From: Epiperipatus broadwayi
Lineage: Eukaryota; Onychophora; Udeonychophora; Euonychophora; Peripatidae
NCBI GenBank assembly: GCA_028023455.1
Contig: JAQFVV010013333.1
Span: 62,001-126,000, forward strand
Reading direction: 5' to 3'
DNA length: 64,000 nt
Shown here: in pieces, positions 37,301 to 50,800 of the stretch
Position numbering within the stretch: position 1 is the first letter of the stretch
Layout: the number at the start of each line of letters is the position of its first letter
Notes under the pieces: model-generated
Told to the model about the DNA's origin: nothing
Database searches by the model: none
The model's input: only the letters and a program-made list of their open reading frames with translations
Translations under genes and position numbers: made by a program

Positions 37301-40300
37301 TCCCAATCATCTGGTATATATTTGGTATGTAACTTTGTCAAAAGTTTCTCTATTACTTTTATATCTTTAAACATTACATCATTACTTGAAACTTTTCCAC
37401 TTTCTTCATACATTCAAATGCACCTCATCCCCTCATTTATAACACTTGGGTTTCAAAAGATGCTATTGCAGGAACTATTTTGTTTTCTTGTCTTTTATTA
37501 AATTATTATTCTATACACTTTATTATAGTATTCTACTGCTTAATTGTTGAAACAACTTTCCTTCCAATACCAAAATGGTATTTTATACTTTTGCAACTTT
37601 TTTTTTTTTATAGCTTACCTTGCCATTAAACAATTACATTTCCTTATGTTATCATTAACTTTTTTTTTCATATTTTACTAAATTCCAGATATCTAGTTTT
37701 TCTTAATAAGTCTCTTATTTTCACATTCTTTCTTTTCTTCATACATTGTCTCATTTCAATAAAATTTAGTGGTAACTATTGGTTTTTTATTTTGGCTATT
37801 GGCATAGTTCTTAGTAGTTTATCAATTATTATCTTTTTGATTTATCTGAAATCTGAGACAACTTTGAAATTTGTTAATGTTTCAAAATAATTTGTAAGTT
37901 CTAATTTACATTTTATTAAAGTATTTCTAAAAGTGAAGTACATCAACTGTTAATACTGTTTTTTAATAGCTTTTGACTCATTAGTTTTGCATTAACATGT
38001 ATCTTATAGTCTTCCTAATTAATTATATCTTCTTGTATTGAATGTATTAAGCATATCACACACTTTTACTAGTCAAATATAATTCAATTCTGTTATTTGT
38101 TTATTTGGATGCTTTCATACCTATTTCAACTTTGAAATTTTTTTTTCAAAAAATTAAAAATCATAACAGTAATTTCAATTATTTTCCAATTCTAGCATTA
38201 AAATTTCTCATAACAATTTTAAAATATTGTTGGTTAATTAAAAATATTCCACACATTCATATAAAAATCTCAGAATAAGAATTTTGGAGATATCTTTCAA
38301 TGAAATCAAATAATTAATCCTGCTATTCTTATATGATATGCCATCAATTTTCAAAATATTGTTTTTTCATTATTTATTTATAATGAATTCCATTCAACTA
38401 ATACCTCCAATGTTTGTATCTTTATAATAAAAAATCTGTCCATTTCTCAAATCAATTGCCTCTTCATTTTTTTTCTAACTTGACAAAGGTTGACAATATT
38501 CCATTTAATATTAAACACTTATTCAATTTATATAATCTTTCTTTTCTGGAATGTGATCTGCAGTAGTAAATAGACAAATAAAAGATTATCACAGTCTATG
38601 TTTGTAATTAATAATTCTTAACACTTTATGCCTTCAATTATTAATTTATATTCTGGCTGGTGAATTTACAGCCTTAAAAGTATGATGGTTATAATTTGTT
38701 TTTATCTATAATGTTTGACTATAAATACAAAAAAACAACAAGTGTTCACATACATATTCACATGTTCAGTCTGTCTTTAAAAAAACCCAATCAATATTTC
38801 ACTTATACAACATTCATCTATTTAGAAAGAAAACTATAGTACTTTCTCAGCCTTAAACTTAAAAATAAAAGTTTATAACTTCAACATGCTAACTGATGCA
38901 TATTATAAACATAATCACACTAAGCAGACATTAGTAATATCTTCTGCTCAGTTTCTCTAAGAATTTAAAAAATAAATGGCTTTCTTTCAGTTAAAAGAAG
39001 ACTCCTGTATTATTATTATTATTATTAAATACATATAGTGAAGGTTTTTCACAGGCAAAAGTTGTATTGAAAATTCATTGCAACTTTCAGGTTCATAATA
39101 TAATTACCACCATTTCAGCTAAACAACATTTGCTGTAAGTTAACTAATTAATTAATTTTTAATTAATCTTTTTATAAGAATTATCGGTAAAAGCCTGAAA
39201 TCCGGGCATGGCCGCTTGGGGCATTGTTTAGTGTCAAAACACATAAAAATGCCGTTTCGGCTGCCGCGGCCTTACAAGCTAATACAACATTTACGTATTG
39301 TATTAACCCACTAAGCTAGGCCGCTTTACATGACATTGCACAAAAATATTACGGCCTGTTTTGTGCTTCAAAGCTATTTACGCGTATTTGTTCTATTCAT
39401 AGCTGATTACCGTATCGCTTGAGGGTGTTTAAATTTCAAGACGGTAAGACTTTTTCAAATCTCCGTAATAGAGTAATGTCATTTCGATTTAAAAAATGTT
39501 GTTAATTATTAATAATTGTCATATGGTCCCCACCCTTCCCGAAAAAAAGGTTAATATGTAAAAAATTGGCAAAGTATATGTTCGAACATGCTTCGACAAA
39601 GCTCACACGCTAAGTCACGTCTCAGCATGGGAGGGGGGGAATATTCGAGACCACTAAAAGGTCTGAGACGAACTTGCAATTTTGAAACTTTTCTTCAGAT
39701 AAATTGCCGAGTACAGAAAATGTGTGAGATTGTGTTTTTTTTTTTTTGTCAGGCACACATAATGTCCACTTTTTATTACAGCAATAAAATCGAATAAATA
39801 ATTTTAAAAAGTCCAAAGTTTGTGTCCTTTTTTGTTGTTCTTTAATTCATTAGAAATTGACAAGTATTTGGATTCAATTTTTTGCAGCGGGGTTAAAATA
39901 AATGACGACTTTGGTTGACTTTTTGTTAAAAATAACAAATTACGAAATACCCCCCCCCCACAGACCCACCCCCAAAAGCAGTTTATTGTAGAAGGCTAAA
40001 AAAAAAAAAAGGTAATTCAAACAAAATAGAAATCAAAGTAAAAAGTGAGAAAAAGTTGTTTCAAAAAAAAGTAAAAAAGTTAAATTCTTGACTTTTTGGT
40101 TACAATTCTTTTTCCGAGGGTGTGGGAGTGGGTGTTTGAAAACAATTTTTTAAATGGCAAAAACACAAAAGTAAATTTTGATTTAATATTAAGAAAAACA
40201 ATTACGTCAACCAAAAAGAAATCAAAATTCGAAACAAGTCCCAAAGTTGATTCTCTTTTTTCAGCGCTGTTAAAATAATTGACTATTTTTGTTGGTCTTT

Positions 40301-43017
40301 TTGTTAATAATAACAGTACAAATCCCCCCCCCCCCGCTCAAAAAGCTGTTTCTTGTAGTAGCCAAAAAAAAAAAAAAGGTTAATTCAAACATAATCTAAA
40401 TCAAAGTGAAAACAAGTTGTGTTTAAAAAAAAAGTAAAATTAATAATAATAAGAAAAACCATTTAGCCAAGCCAAAAAAATAAAAGAAAGGTAGAATTAA
40501 GTTCTAAACAAGTCGCAAATAATTGTACTGTATTCTATTTTTTCGGTGGTGGGATTCAAACAAATTTTTTTGACGTCGTGAAACGGTCCGAAGTTTTCAA
40601 ATGATAAAAAGAAAAAATACAATTAGCAAAATTTGTTGAAAAAATATCAGGTTCCAAAAAACCCACAAAAAGTAATGAAAATGAAATCAAAATTTGTTTA
40701 ATAATAAAGAAATCATGTTCTAAATGAAATAAAAATTATTCGTTTAATCAATATTAGAAAAAAAAAAAAAAACCTTGTTGTATAAAAAAAAGAAAAAGTT
40801 GCAGCAGCCCGGTAATGTTATATTTCATTGATTTTGTCTAGCATCAACGCTCCAAGCGGCTTTGCCTGGATTTCAGGCAATAATCACATAATAATTTTTT
40901 ATTCAGTTGAAGGCAAATGTTATTTTCAAAACACTGTTAGTTAACATTTTAATATTTTATTCAATTGAACTCAAAAGTTACTATAGATTTTAAAATATAC
41001 ATATATATATAAATTAATTACTCCAACAAACCAATCAATCAAATGATTGTTAATAACACTTTCACTTATGAATAGTTATTTTGTGAATTGTTTCCAATTT
41101 AGCATTACGCATGTATGGTTTATTAATATATTCTGTATATAATATAATGTATTCATTGAACATAGTCAAATAAACAATAACGTTACTAAATATTTTCCAC
41201 TTAGAATACTTACAAATTAATTAATTCATGAGCCAATTTATAATCATTAGCAGGATAAATTTAAATGTAACCATTGCTGATTGGTAAATAAGCATTGACA
41301 AGAATAGAAACCTACCCAAACCCTCACCATATTTTAATTGGTAGGCCCAGTGAGTAATGACTTCTTCACTATTCCTTTACGAGGTTTTTATCCTGCAGGG
41401 AACTATTTAAAAGCTACTTTAGGCATATATTCTATTAATTCCATCAACCCTACAAACAAACAAAAACTATTAAAAACATAACACTGAGAATATGTAATAT
41501 TTCTAAAGAAGTAATTTTCATATGCAAATATTATAAAAATCTTTTACAAGTCAAACTTTCTAATTATTTTAATAAAACATGCAAACAATTTTCACCATAT
41601 CAATCTACTAACTGAATAAAAAATGAATCCACTTTTTATCTGGTTTCCAAGAATTTATATCGTCAGCAAAATAAATAGATATTTTTAGAGAGAAAATGTT
41701 ACATTAACAGTGAACTTAACAAAGCCTCAAACCTCAATGCAAATATAAATTACATTAATTTTAACTTAATAACCATTTCTTGTTTGCAGGGTTGTTAAAA
41801 GTTATAAAATGTATATCTGCATTGTGATCTGAAACTGTAAGCTAGTTAGATCAAGACTTGGGTAAGACTGTTACTAATATAATGTTTAATCTATATAAAT
41901 ATCAATAATTAAACTGCTAGCCTTTATAAGATCTTGGAGATCAGATGAAAATCGATTCATTTTATATCTGATTAGTAGATTAATTGAGAAGTCATTATTT
42001 GCAAATTTATCAAAATGTTTCTAAACTGGTTTATAAAAGATTCTTACAGTAGGCACATACAAAGGCTATTACTTCAAAATATTAAATATAATGAATCTTA
42101 ATTTTTTTTTAAAATATATTGCAACATCTCAATCAATTAAACTCAAATATCACATTCTTTTTGTCTAATGATGTTATTATTGTCTAGATATTGATTCCAA
42201 CAAGCTGCATTTCTCCCCAAAGAATTGTTGGTTGCTTTAGTTAAAATAAGATTCATTTTTTACAATTTGAAAAGGTAATACTGTAGTTGTTTGTTTTTTT
42301 TTATTGTTTTTATTTTAAAAAAATAATAAGTCTGCTGAACTTGAATGATGAAAAAAAAAAATAGAATGGATAATTGAGAACAATAATTCTATTCAAATGT
42401 AACTAAATAAATATTCCTGGGCAGAAAACAAATTATTGTTTCTTTTTTTTTTTTTTGCTTAGCTGAAAATCAATATTGGAATTTTTAGCTTCTGAATCTG
42501 CCAACCTGGCATTCGTACACTAAACCATATAGGGCTATCTTTTAATTATGCCCTGTTGTATTTTCTTTCCTTATAATACTCTTAATAGAAGGCAAGACTT
42601 TAAAAAAAACTCAAGACTGTAAAAAGAAAAAAAAATCAATATTATGATCTTCTCAAAACACAGATATAAGTGGGTGTGAAAGATAGGTATGTATATAAAA
42701 TAGTATTTTCAAAATAATTCTACTAGAGGTAAAAAAAAAAAACTATCAATTTTATCAAACCTTAACAGATTGTTCATAATTTTCAGAATCATCATCCAAA
42801 CGTGGATGTTTTGCTGGTGTTTCATCAGATCCTTCGACAGTAACAGCAGTAACACCATCCATGCTCACGTCACCATGAACTGAAAATAAGATTTTTGTCA
42901 TTATTATTTTGACTATAAGATACATTGTATAAAATTATTTTAAAGCAAATATATATTTGTACCTTGGTGTAATACATCCACCAGCAATTCATTATTTGGT
43001 AAGGTGTCCTCAGACAT
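31256..43017 (-). CDS. BANP-like N-terminal gene, right-arm copy, four exons
   Basis: Joining exons 42963-43023, 42761-42879, 31610-31776 and 31256-31316 gives one frame from ATG (43017-43015) to TAA (31258-31256): 402 bases, 133 codons plus stop. All inspected splice sites are GT..AG. The product starts MSEDTLPNNELLVDV, has an acidic stretch ending HPRLDDDSENYEQSVK, then a heptad-like helix with LRLDSIEKKIENV and ATCRILEDKVEHIT. Animal BANP, a nuclear DNA-binding protein with an N-terminal coiled coil and C-terminal BEN domain, has LRLDSIE, ATC and LEEK at the matching place. The BEN domain is absent: transcription runs toward the palindrome centre and no later exon was recognised. Exon 4 and its stop may be read-through of a former intron. 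Intron 2 (about 11 kb) is packed with transposons. Confidence 0.58.
31610..31776 (-). CDS. BANP-like exon 3 (coiled coil), right arm
   Basis: 167 bases, in phase with exon 2. Encodes the coiled-coil segment with LRLDSIEKKIENV and LEDKVEHITSQVKNS. The donor GC|GTAAGT is consensus. The left-arm copy differs here by one missing A and three substitutions, one of which destroys the donor. Confidence 0.62.
32098..32922. mobile_element. Foldback element FB4, right arm
   Basis: Mirror of 17905-18720, with both tRNA-like heads (ggttcagttggtaag at 32648; the opposite one near 32320). Unit ends are marked by tatattggactatttccatc at 32113 and gatggcaatagtccaatat near 32882. Confidence 0.75.
34231..34650 (-). 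mobile_element. LINE copy B, right arm
   Basis: Mirror of 16160-16585 with the ATCATCATCATC tail at 34233-34244. It has private changes, such as a lost base in the ATTGCGTTTCTC region near 34530 that changes the frame relative to the left copy. Confidence 0.9.
36145..38595 (-). mobile_element. LINE copy A, right arm
   Basis: Mirror of 12220-14665 with the same endonuclease and RT landmarks on the reverse strand. Small indels distinguish it, for example AAAGG against AAAGAT-type changes near 37268. Also non-functional. Confidence 0.8.
39194..40878. mobile_element. 1.7-kb TIR DNA transposon, right-arm copy
   Basis: Mirror of 9938-11618, with TIRs gcctgaaatccgggcatggc at 39194 and the inverse at 40878. 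This copy keeps a GC-rich stretch (gccgtttcggctgccgcggc, 39250-39269) that is eroded to tgttgtgacc-type sequence in the left arm. Confidence 0.75.
42761..42879 (-). CDS. BANP-like exon 2, right arm
   Basis: 119 bases between a TTTTCAG acceptor and a TTAAG|GTTTGA donor, separated from exon 1 by an 84-base intron. Encodes an acidic segment with ETPAKHPRLDDDSE, comparable in position to the charged region before the coiled coil of BANP. Confidence 0.6.
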
Positions 43018-43023
43018 GTAGGA
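42963..43023 (-). CDS. BANP-like exon 1, right arm
   Basis: Follows a pyrimidine-rich ttattttcag acceptor, so a further upstream untranslated exon is likely. ATG lies six bases in. The donor is CAAG|GTACAA. Eighteen codons plus one base; identical to the left-arm exon. Confidence 0.6.
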
Positions 43024-44129
43024 CTGAAAATAAATAAATAATATCCCATTACAAATGTTATGAATTAATATATTATATAAAAATGCATAATCAAAAACAA
43101 GTACAGTTTCATTGCACTAAAAAACTTGATGTACAATTTTTGATAAAAAATAATAATTCATATGTAAAATTTAATAATTATTTCAATGTTTCTTTTTATG
43201 CACAAACCTAAAAATTTTGTCCAACAGTTATAGCAGATATATAATCAGTATATGCACACTTAAACATAATGACAAAAAGTTCTATATTCATCACTGTACT
43301 CTAAAGCCATCTAAGTAAGCACGAGTAAACAATGGTCCCAGATACTCAAATTAATTTCTAACTTTTGACAGTGAGAAGTACAGATTTCAAACAGTGATTT
43401 TTAATCATTTTTGATTCTAATAATCTGTTCAAACTAATGACTTGTATTCAAACAGTATAAAATATGAATGCAAGACAACTTGTTTTTTAAGTTATATAGG
43501 TCTGTTCTTGAATCAGCAATTATGTATTGTTATATGCTAATTATATATTCTTTCGTCTCTTGGCAAAAAAAAAGGTATAATTCCAAAGCAAAATTTCACA
43601 TGCTTCTCCCAACTTACAGTGCAACTTTAAATACAAAAGATAAGGGATCCTTTATTTATGAATATATATATCCTTTTAAAAGAGAATCAAAAATGTCTAA
43701 TTACTATAAGCTAAAATATATAATTGCTGGCCTAGTGTCATTCATATGATTGGACAAAATATATAGCTTGTATTCAAATCTTTAAGTAGTGAATATTCTC
43801 AAATCATTAGCTTCAGTAGCATAATAAATTAGATGTTTGAAAATGGATGTTTACAATCCAATACTTCTCAGCGAAAGACTATTAGTGAAAAAAAAAATCT
43901 GAAGATTCAATTGGCATTAGCATCTGATGATTATTGATTACTTATGTTTTTATTTATATATATTGTTTTCATCAATGCAAACTTAATTATAAATGAGGAA
44001 AATTATCCTTTACTTTGTTTCAAGAATGCTTAATAATAAAAAATATATGAAATAATTTTTCAACATATATTAGTTGTTCAATACAATTACCAAACATCAA
44101 ACTAGATTAGTGTTTTTCTGAAGGTTTGT

Positions 44130-44672
44130 GATTATGGGGTTCTAGCTGTATTTTTATATTGGACTATTTCCATCATCTAATATGTGTGTTGAATGTCTTT
44201 AGAAAAGTTTAATTTTAGTTAAATATTCCAAATGCATTCAACTGTTAGTAATATCACAGCAAACAGGTTAGTATATGCACAACGTTTTGAGCGTTACCTT
44301 CAAAAATTCAATAATCAAGAATCTAAGGAGCCAGGTTCAAATCCCATGCTAGTACTGTCACTGGTCAGGTCAGCAACACCTGAAGAAGAAGGGAGAAAAA
44401 TACCTCTTGAAACATTGTTCATATACTAACCTGTTTGCTGTGATATTACTAACAGTTAGTGCATATACTAACCTGTTTGCTGTGATATTACTAACATTTG
44501 TCCACTGTGATATTACTAACAGTTGGTGAATATACTAACCTGTTTGCTGTGATTTTACTAACAGTTGAATGCATTTGGAATATTTAACTAAAATTAAACT
44601 TTTCTAAAGACATTCAACACACATATTAGATGATGGAAATAGTCCAATATAAAAATACAGATCAAACTAGAT
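44130..44672. mobile_element. Foldback element FB3, right-arm copy
   Basis: Mirror of 6160-6695, including the tandem units at about 44413-44570. The inverted ends and the central gtactgtcactgg block are intact. Confidence 0.7.
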
Positions 44673-44719
44673 TAGTTTAAATGATTTTGTAGTAAATTCC
44701 TGCTTCTATGAATAAAAAA

Positions 44720-45335
44720 TAATTAGAAAATTGGGTACTTGTGTATTATCCTGTCTATCAAGCTTGACAGCCTTTTTTTTAATTATAGTTTCAGGGATAT
44801 TTCTACTTATTAATATAAAAATATAATATATGTAAAGTGTCATATTGTTCCCATTAATGCAGACATCAACTTATTAATATAAAAATTTTAAAAAATAAAA
44901 AATGTGAAGTGTCGTATCATGCCCATTATTACAAACTTTTCATGAGGGCAGGATCCCATACCTTTGGAAATTCTCCATTGCATACTGTTCTGTCAAAGTA
45001 AGATTTCAAACTTTCATCATTTTGTCAAAGTGGTAATGATAAAAATAAAGATGCTGGATGTAAACAAACTATGATAATGTTTGGAGCATGTTGACGTTTA
45101 CATAATATAAATTAAAAAATTAAAATAATCCTTCAGAATAGCATTTAAAAAGCAAATTCATTAATTTTTTTAAAACATGATAACTAACACATACTCAGTA
45201 AAATAAAATTGAAAAAAAAAATCATAAACAAATATTTGTAGGGCCCTGAAACTGTATAATATTTTTAAATGGCTGCCAAGCTTGGTAAACAAGATAATAC
45301 ACAAGTATACCAAAAACAGAATCTGGGTGCCTTTA
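44720..45335. mobile_element. Foldback element FB2, right-arm copy
   Basis: Mirror of 5490-6105, with the same inverted ends (gggtacttgtgtattatc near 44732 and the matching end near 45315). Confidence 0.65.
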
Positions 45336-45522
45336 TTAACAAAATTTGAAATACTAATAATTCTTCAAAAGTCCAGAATAAGTTTAAGTTATCTCATACT
45401 ACTTTTAATTTATATATTTCTTATTTTTATAACATAATGAGTTTTTTTAATTTTTTTAATATGGATTAATGTTACCATTAGATAATGAGACTAATGTAAT
45501 TTTGAACAATTAAATATTTTTG

Positions 45523-45798
45523 GTACTTATGTATTAGATCTACTGCCCATGTTTGTGACGCAGAATGCGGTACAATTCTCCAGTGTGTGGGAGAAATGGT
45601 GTTTGTGACTGCAGAATACTATATTAAAAGGTCAAATTTTTAACAGTACAAAAAGTATAAATTTGTACACAAAAATAATAAGCACATTATGATACTAAAT
45701 AAAAACAGATAGTCGTGACTTTTTAATATGGTATTCTGTCATCGCAAGCACACACACCCCTGAAGAACTTGAGCAGCAAATCTAATATGCAAGTACTA
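45523..45798. mobile_element. Foldback element FB1, right-arm copy
   Basis: Mirror partner of 5029-5305, with the same terminal inverted repeats (tacttatgtattagatct on one side, aatctaatatgcaagtact on the other). Confidence 0.7.
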
Positions 45799-47740
45799 AA
45801 TTTTCTGGGGAAAAAAGAGAGAAGAGGCAGGTATCTTTTTCATACAAATATATTGCATTATACATTCATTATAAGACATCTACCAAAAGGTAAGTCCTTC
45901 ACATTATTTCACACTAGCTTCTCCAATTTTTCTCATTTATCAACTTGTTTTTACAATCTCCTGCTTTTCTTTCTAGGATTTTCTTTATATTTTTTCTACT
46001 TAGTATACAAATAAATAAATTTATTTAAGTTTTAACTTGCTCAATAATTAATTTTTTGTTAATTATTCTTTTCAAGGTATTTTACTTAACTCTTAAATTC
46101 GTATTTCTAAAATTTCCATTTTTTTTCTTTAATCATACAAAGTATAATCTATGAAAAGTTATTCCACAATCAAATATTTAACACTTCTTTTTTAGATCTT
46201 GTTTAAAAAATACAAAATAACATTCCCATATTAAAGTCTGTTTAGCCATTATAATTCTCAATCTCAATTTCTTTGATACTATAATTATTCAATTTTCCAA
46301 ATATTTAAATGCCCTAACAGTTACATAATTTCTTGCCCAATTGAATCTATTATCTTTTCCTTTATATCACTCCTTGTTAATTTTTAATTTTCCATTGATT
46401 TCAGCCATTTTTGTATAGAAATTTATCACTTGCAGACGTCTTGGTGGTTCTTCAGTATCACCTAGAGGCCACAGTATGTGTAACCAAAAACTACCACTTA
46501 TTTATTTATTTCTTTTATAATAAGATTCTTAATGATATACATTATCCACTGTCCATTCCATAATGATATACATTATCATCTGCTCTATATTGTACATATA
46601 TTTCCTATCTCTTTTTTAATCTTTACCTTCCCTATTCAAAACATAATGGATGTAATGAAAATCAAAACAGGTTTGGTAATGATGAAAACTCAACACAAGT
46701 CAGTACAAAAAAAATGATGATAAACACTTTCGAAGTTAAAAAAGAACTAAATACCAGAGAAGTTTAAGAATAAAAATGAATACTGTAAATTGGAGAAATT
46801 AAATCAACATTAAATTTTCAAGTTGGTCAAAAATATAACAAAATATAAATTATTTCATGTTCTTAAATTTCCTAGATTTTTCCTCATAATTTTGGGTCAG
46901 CTTGTTCATTTTTCATTGTGTCATAACTTTGATCTTCAAATCTCTTCTAACATTTTTTTTTACCATTACATCATCTGCTAATGGTTCTCATTATATGAAT
47001 AAACTTTAAAAGTTAAACATAATAAAAATTTTAACAAGAAAGATAATGTTTGAAAAGAAATGTTTATTTTTTAATTAACTCATCTCCCAAGATATTTTAA
47101 CATTAACTGGACATTAAAAAAAAAAGTTAATTTATTATCCTGTTGCAAAAATTTTTAACAAAATGAGAAAAAAGTCAATAGTAAACAATCAGTAATGACA
47201 AAGAACAAACATCTGAAATTCTGCCATGGATATTAAATAAGTAATAAAATTTACTAAGAAAATGCAGCAAGTTGATGATAATAAATGCTTAACTCCAATG
47301 GTAAGCAAAACTACTATATCAAATATCGTTTACTGATCTCAAACAACCAGTATGGAGTTAAGTTTAAAATCAATATCTATCTAAATTTGAAAAATGGATA
47401 GTAAGAGCAAGAGAGTCCCAATGTAACAAATAAAGCAACTAAAACTATAAACTTAAATAATTGTAGATATAACTTTAAACGAATTATCATTTTTACTTTC
47501 TATTAATTGTTTACAGTATCATTTATTATCTCACAGATTTATCCAATTATCTTATTACTTTACAACTACTGCTTAGTTCTCACATTAGTCTACAGCATAC
47601 TATGGAATCGGTCATTGATTTATTGAATGTTTATATTAATGGCTATAAGTGTGGGGGGGGGGGAATAACTGGTGACTAATAGTGTCAAATAATACAAATA
47701 TGCAATATAAATAGCTAAAACTGACAATACATTGGAGCAA

Positions 47741-47829
47741 GTCGTTGGTGGCCTAGCGGTTAGCATAGCTGCCTTCAAAGCAGCTGACTCGGTTAGCTTC
47801 CCAGTCAATGCTTTGACATAAAAAAAAAA
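47741..47829 (+). mobile_element. tRNA-like SINE fragment, right-arm copy
   Basis: Box A-like TGGCCTAGCGGTTAG lies at 47749-47763. An AGCTGC/GCAGCT stem (47767-47772 with 47780-47785) encloses the loop CTTCAAA, which would put TCA in the anticodon position. The box B position (GGTTAGCTTCC) departs from the GGTTCRANTCC consensus and the 3' end runs into ten A's. A 3' CCA-like acceptor pairing is not convincing. I read it as a tRNA-derived SINE or retropseudogene, not a functional tRNA. Confidence 0.6.
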
Positions 47830-50800
47830 TCAGATTTATAAATACAAAACTGAAGAGCATTTTATGATTCATGTGTGGTGAAAAAACGTTTAAATAATGC
47901 TATGCATGACTGGAATGTATAACAATAAATATATTACCTTTAACAATCAAATCTGATAAGTATATTATTATTAACATTGATATTTAATAGAGTAAATAAA
48001 TATTTAATTAAATCACAATTCTATTGGAAAATATAGCTATTATCTATGTAAAACAGAAACTTGGCATGTCTTAAAACATTCAATATTCAATAATTAAAAA
48101 TAACTAACATGGAAATACTACAATTAATCAGAAGGAGGGGATTTTACGTACAAATCAGAATAAGAATTAACTAATAGGTTACATGTTAAGGACATCAAGG
48201 CTATTGATGATTTAAGATATTTATTGTTACAAATAATAAAAATATATTAAAAAAACCACAAAGTAACTCCAATTGAAATACCATAAGAAAATGACATTCC
48301 TTTACATTACTTTCATTTATGAGAGTAATGGTTTGATTATTGATTTATTTTACTTGCAAAAAAAAAAATTCTCTCTTAACAGTAATGATTAAATATGATC
48401 ACAGCTTAAACCCATTTGTGGACAGTCTGTATTTTAGACCACTTTATATATATGATATATTGTGTTTTAGTGCAGTAATTGTGAATTCAAGAACTAAAGA
48501 TAAATAGATCATAACTTGATTATTTCTGGTGTTTAAATGTTATATGACTTCCTGAGTAAATAATAAACTTTACTCATATTATAAGTATATATTGAGTCTT
48601 AATAGCAGGATAGTCATTTTTCGTTTACTAATCAAACCTAGAATAACATCAAATTATTAATTTAACACATGAAAGCCTAAATATAAAATACCCTGGAAAT
48701 TAAGTAAATTTATAATGCCGTAGACAATTATTTCTGCACTAAGTTTATAAACAAAGAGATAGTGATCATGTGACACTAAGTTATATTAAGTTTTTCTCCG
48801 CCATATTTATGTAGTAAGAAATGTTTGAATTTCTTCTTCAATATGACTTTACATGTTATTAAAGTATTATTCAAGTAGACTTTTGCATATCTATCACAGA
48901 ATATTATTGATAGAATGTAAAAATATGGTGACTTGATAATATAATCATTATGATCATATTTCAGTTTTAAAATTTATATTATTAAAACTACACTACCTAA
49001 TTGTAACACTTATTTTTAAATAGACTATTATCTGGCCGGTTTAGATAATGAGGATTCTTTTGATGTGTTTTTCTGATCGTACTATCTTGAAAGTGGTAAC
49101 ATAATGATTGCTGTCTTCATCAGATGTGATGTTTTATTATTATTTTTTATAAGACTATTTGAAAGAAAAAATCGTCATAAACAAGTCACAAATTTTTGCT
49201 AAGCTAAAATGAATATCCAATAAGAAGTTCCCTACTAACTTCCAAAATCTTTGGAAAAGGGAGAAATGAGTATACTTATACCATCATAAGATGACCATTT
49301 AAGTGATATCATTTTCTATATTAAATGGGGGAAATCTCTGAATAAACATTAATGTTGTATTTTTTCTTTTTTATTCTGTGAATTGTAAAAGAAACAAATA
49401 AAATAATCCAGGGCTTTGTTTCACCCTGCATAATAATAATACTTTAACTATTTTTATTTGTGCAAACTTTAATTTTCTGTTTTTTAATTTCTTGCAAAAT
49501 ATTCTCATGTCATTTTTATTCACTATTTTTTTTTAAAAATCATATTACTATAGATCAAATCCTTTTCATTGCTAAAAACATTCACTTTAAGAGACATTTT
49601 ACTCACAAATAAGTACACTCTTCATATTTTTTTTACAATAAGCTTCAATTAATCTAGAATTGTGTTCAACAATTTTCAGTTTGAAACTAGCTAAAATACT
49701 CTAAATATTTAATTTTACAGCACAAAGATTATTGGACTTGGAACAAGTACATTATTACAAATGCACTTGATTTAAATTTATGAGAGGTCTTCTTTGAATG
49801 CCTCTTTGGCACACCTATTTATTAGATGTAATTAATATAAACTATTCAAGAAATTCCTATTTTAAGTGCTTTTGCTTACATTTCCAAATTCCTTTTAAAT
49901 AATTTCAGGCAAAACTATTAATGCGAAAAAAGGTGCTTATATTTTAGTAAAACCTTTAAATCTCCCAAAACTATTTTTATTTCAGAGATCATTTAAAGAG
50001 TAAAATGAGAATGAGAATTTTTTTTAGCAAATACCAACTAATCTATGACAAAAGATTATCAGTATCATATCTTGAAAACCTTCAATCATTAATCACTGTA
50101 TAATATGAAAATTTAAATCATCTTTTATCATTGATCATAGAAAAGTAGACAACCTAATTCCAGATTTAAAACAGAAAAAAAAAAGACAAAAAAAAATTTA
50201 TTACATATTTTGAGATAATTATGCAAATTAGATTTGTAATAACTTGTGTACAATTATAAATGGAGAAAATATAAACAATTAATGATATGAAAGCAGGGCA
50301 CCTTTTTAAAAAACAAGCATTTTATAGCAATATACATTGTTATGTTTGTTTAGATGATTAATTTAATATATTATAGTTCTGATATTATTTATTTTGGCAG
50401 TAAATTTTTTGTTCTAAAAAATTTCACTGATTTTTCTAATTAAACTTTCCATTCTATCTTATCCTGTCATATCCTCTCAATAAAAAAATCAATTTTACAG
50501 CTCTTTAGAGAATCTTTAAAATAATATATATAACATGAACATGATATATCAAGAAAACTTATTTATCAACTTCATTCCCATGCCCATTCCAATGAAAATA
50601 TGTTCTTGCAATTACAGATTCAATATCATCACCCCCAATAAACTGGAGAACATACAAATAGAACATTGTTATTGTAATTTCAGAATATTATAAAACTTTC
50701 TTAAACAATGTTTTTCAGTCTTTATGTAGATTTCATGTCACATTACCATATAATCAATTTAACACAATAATAATCCTAAACATTAGTTAAAATCAATTTA

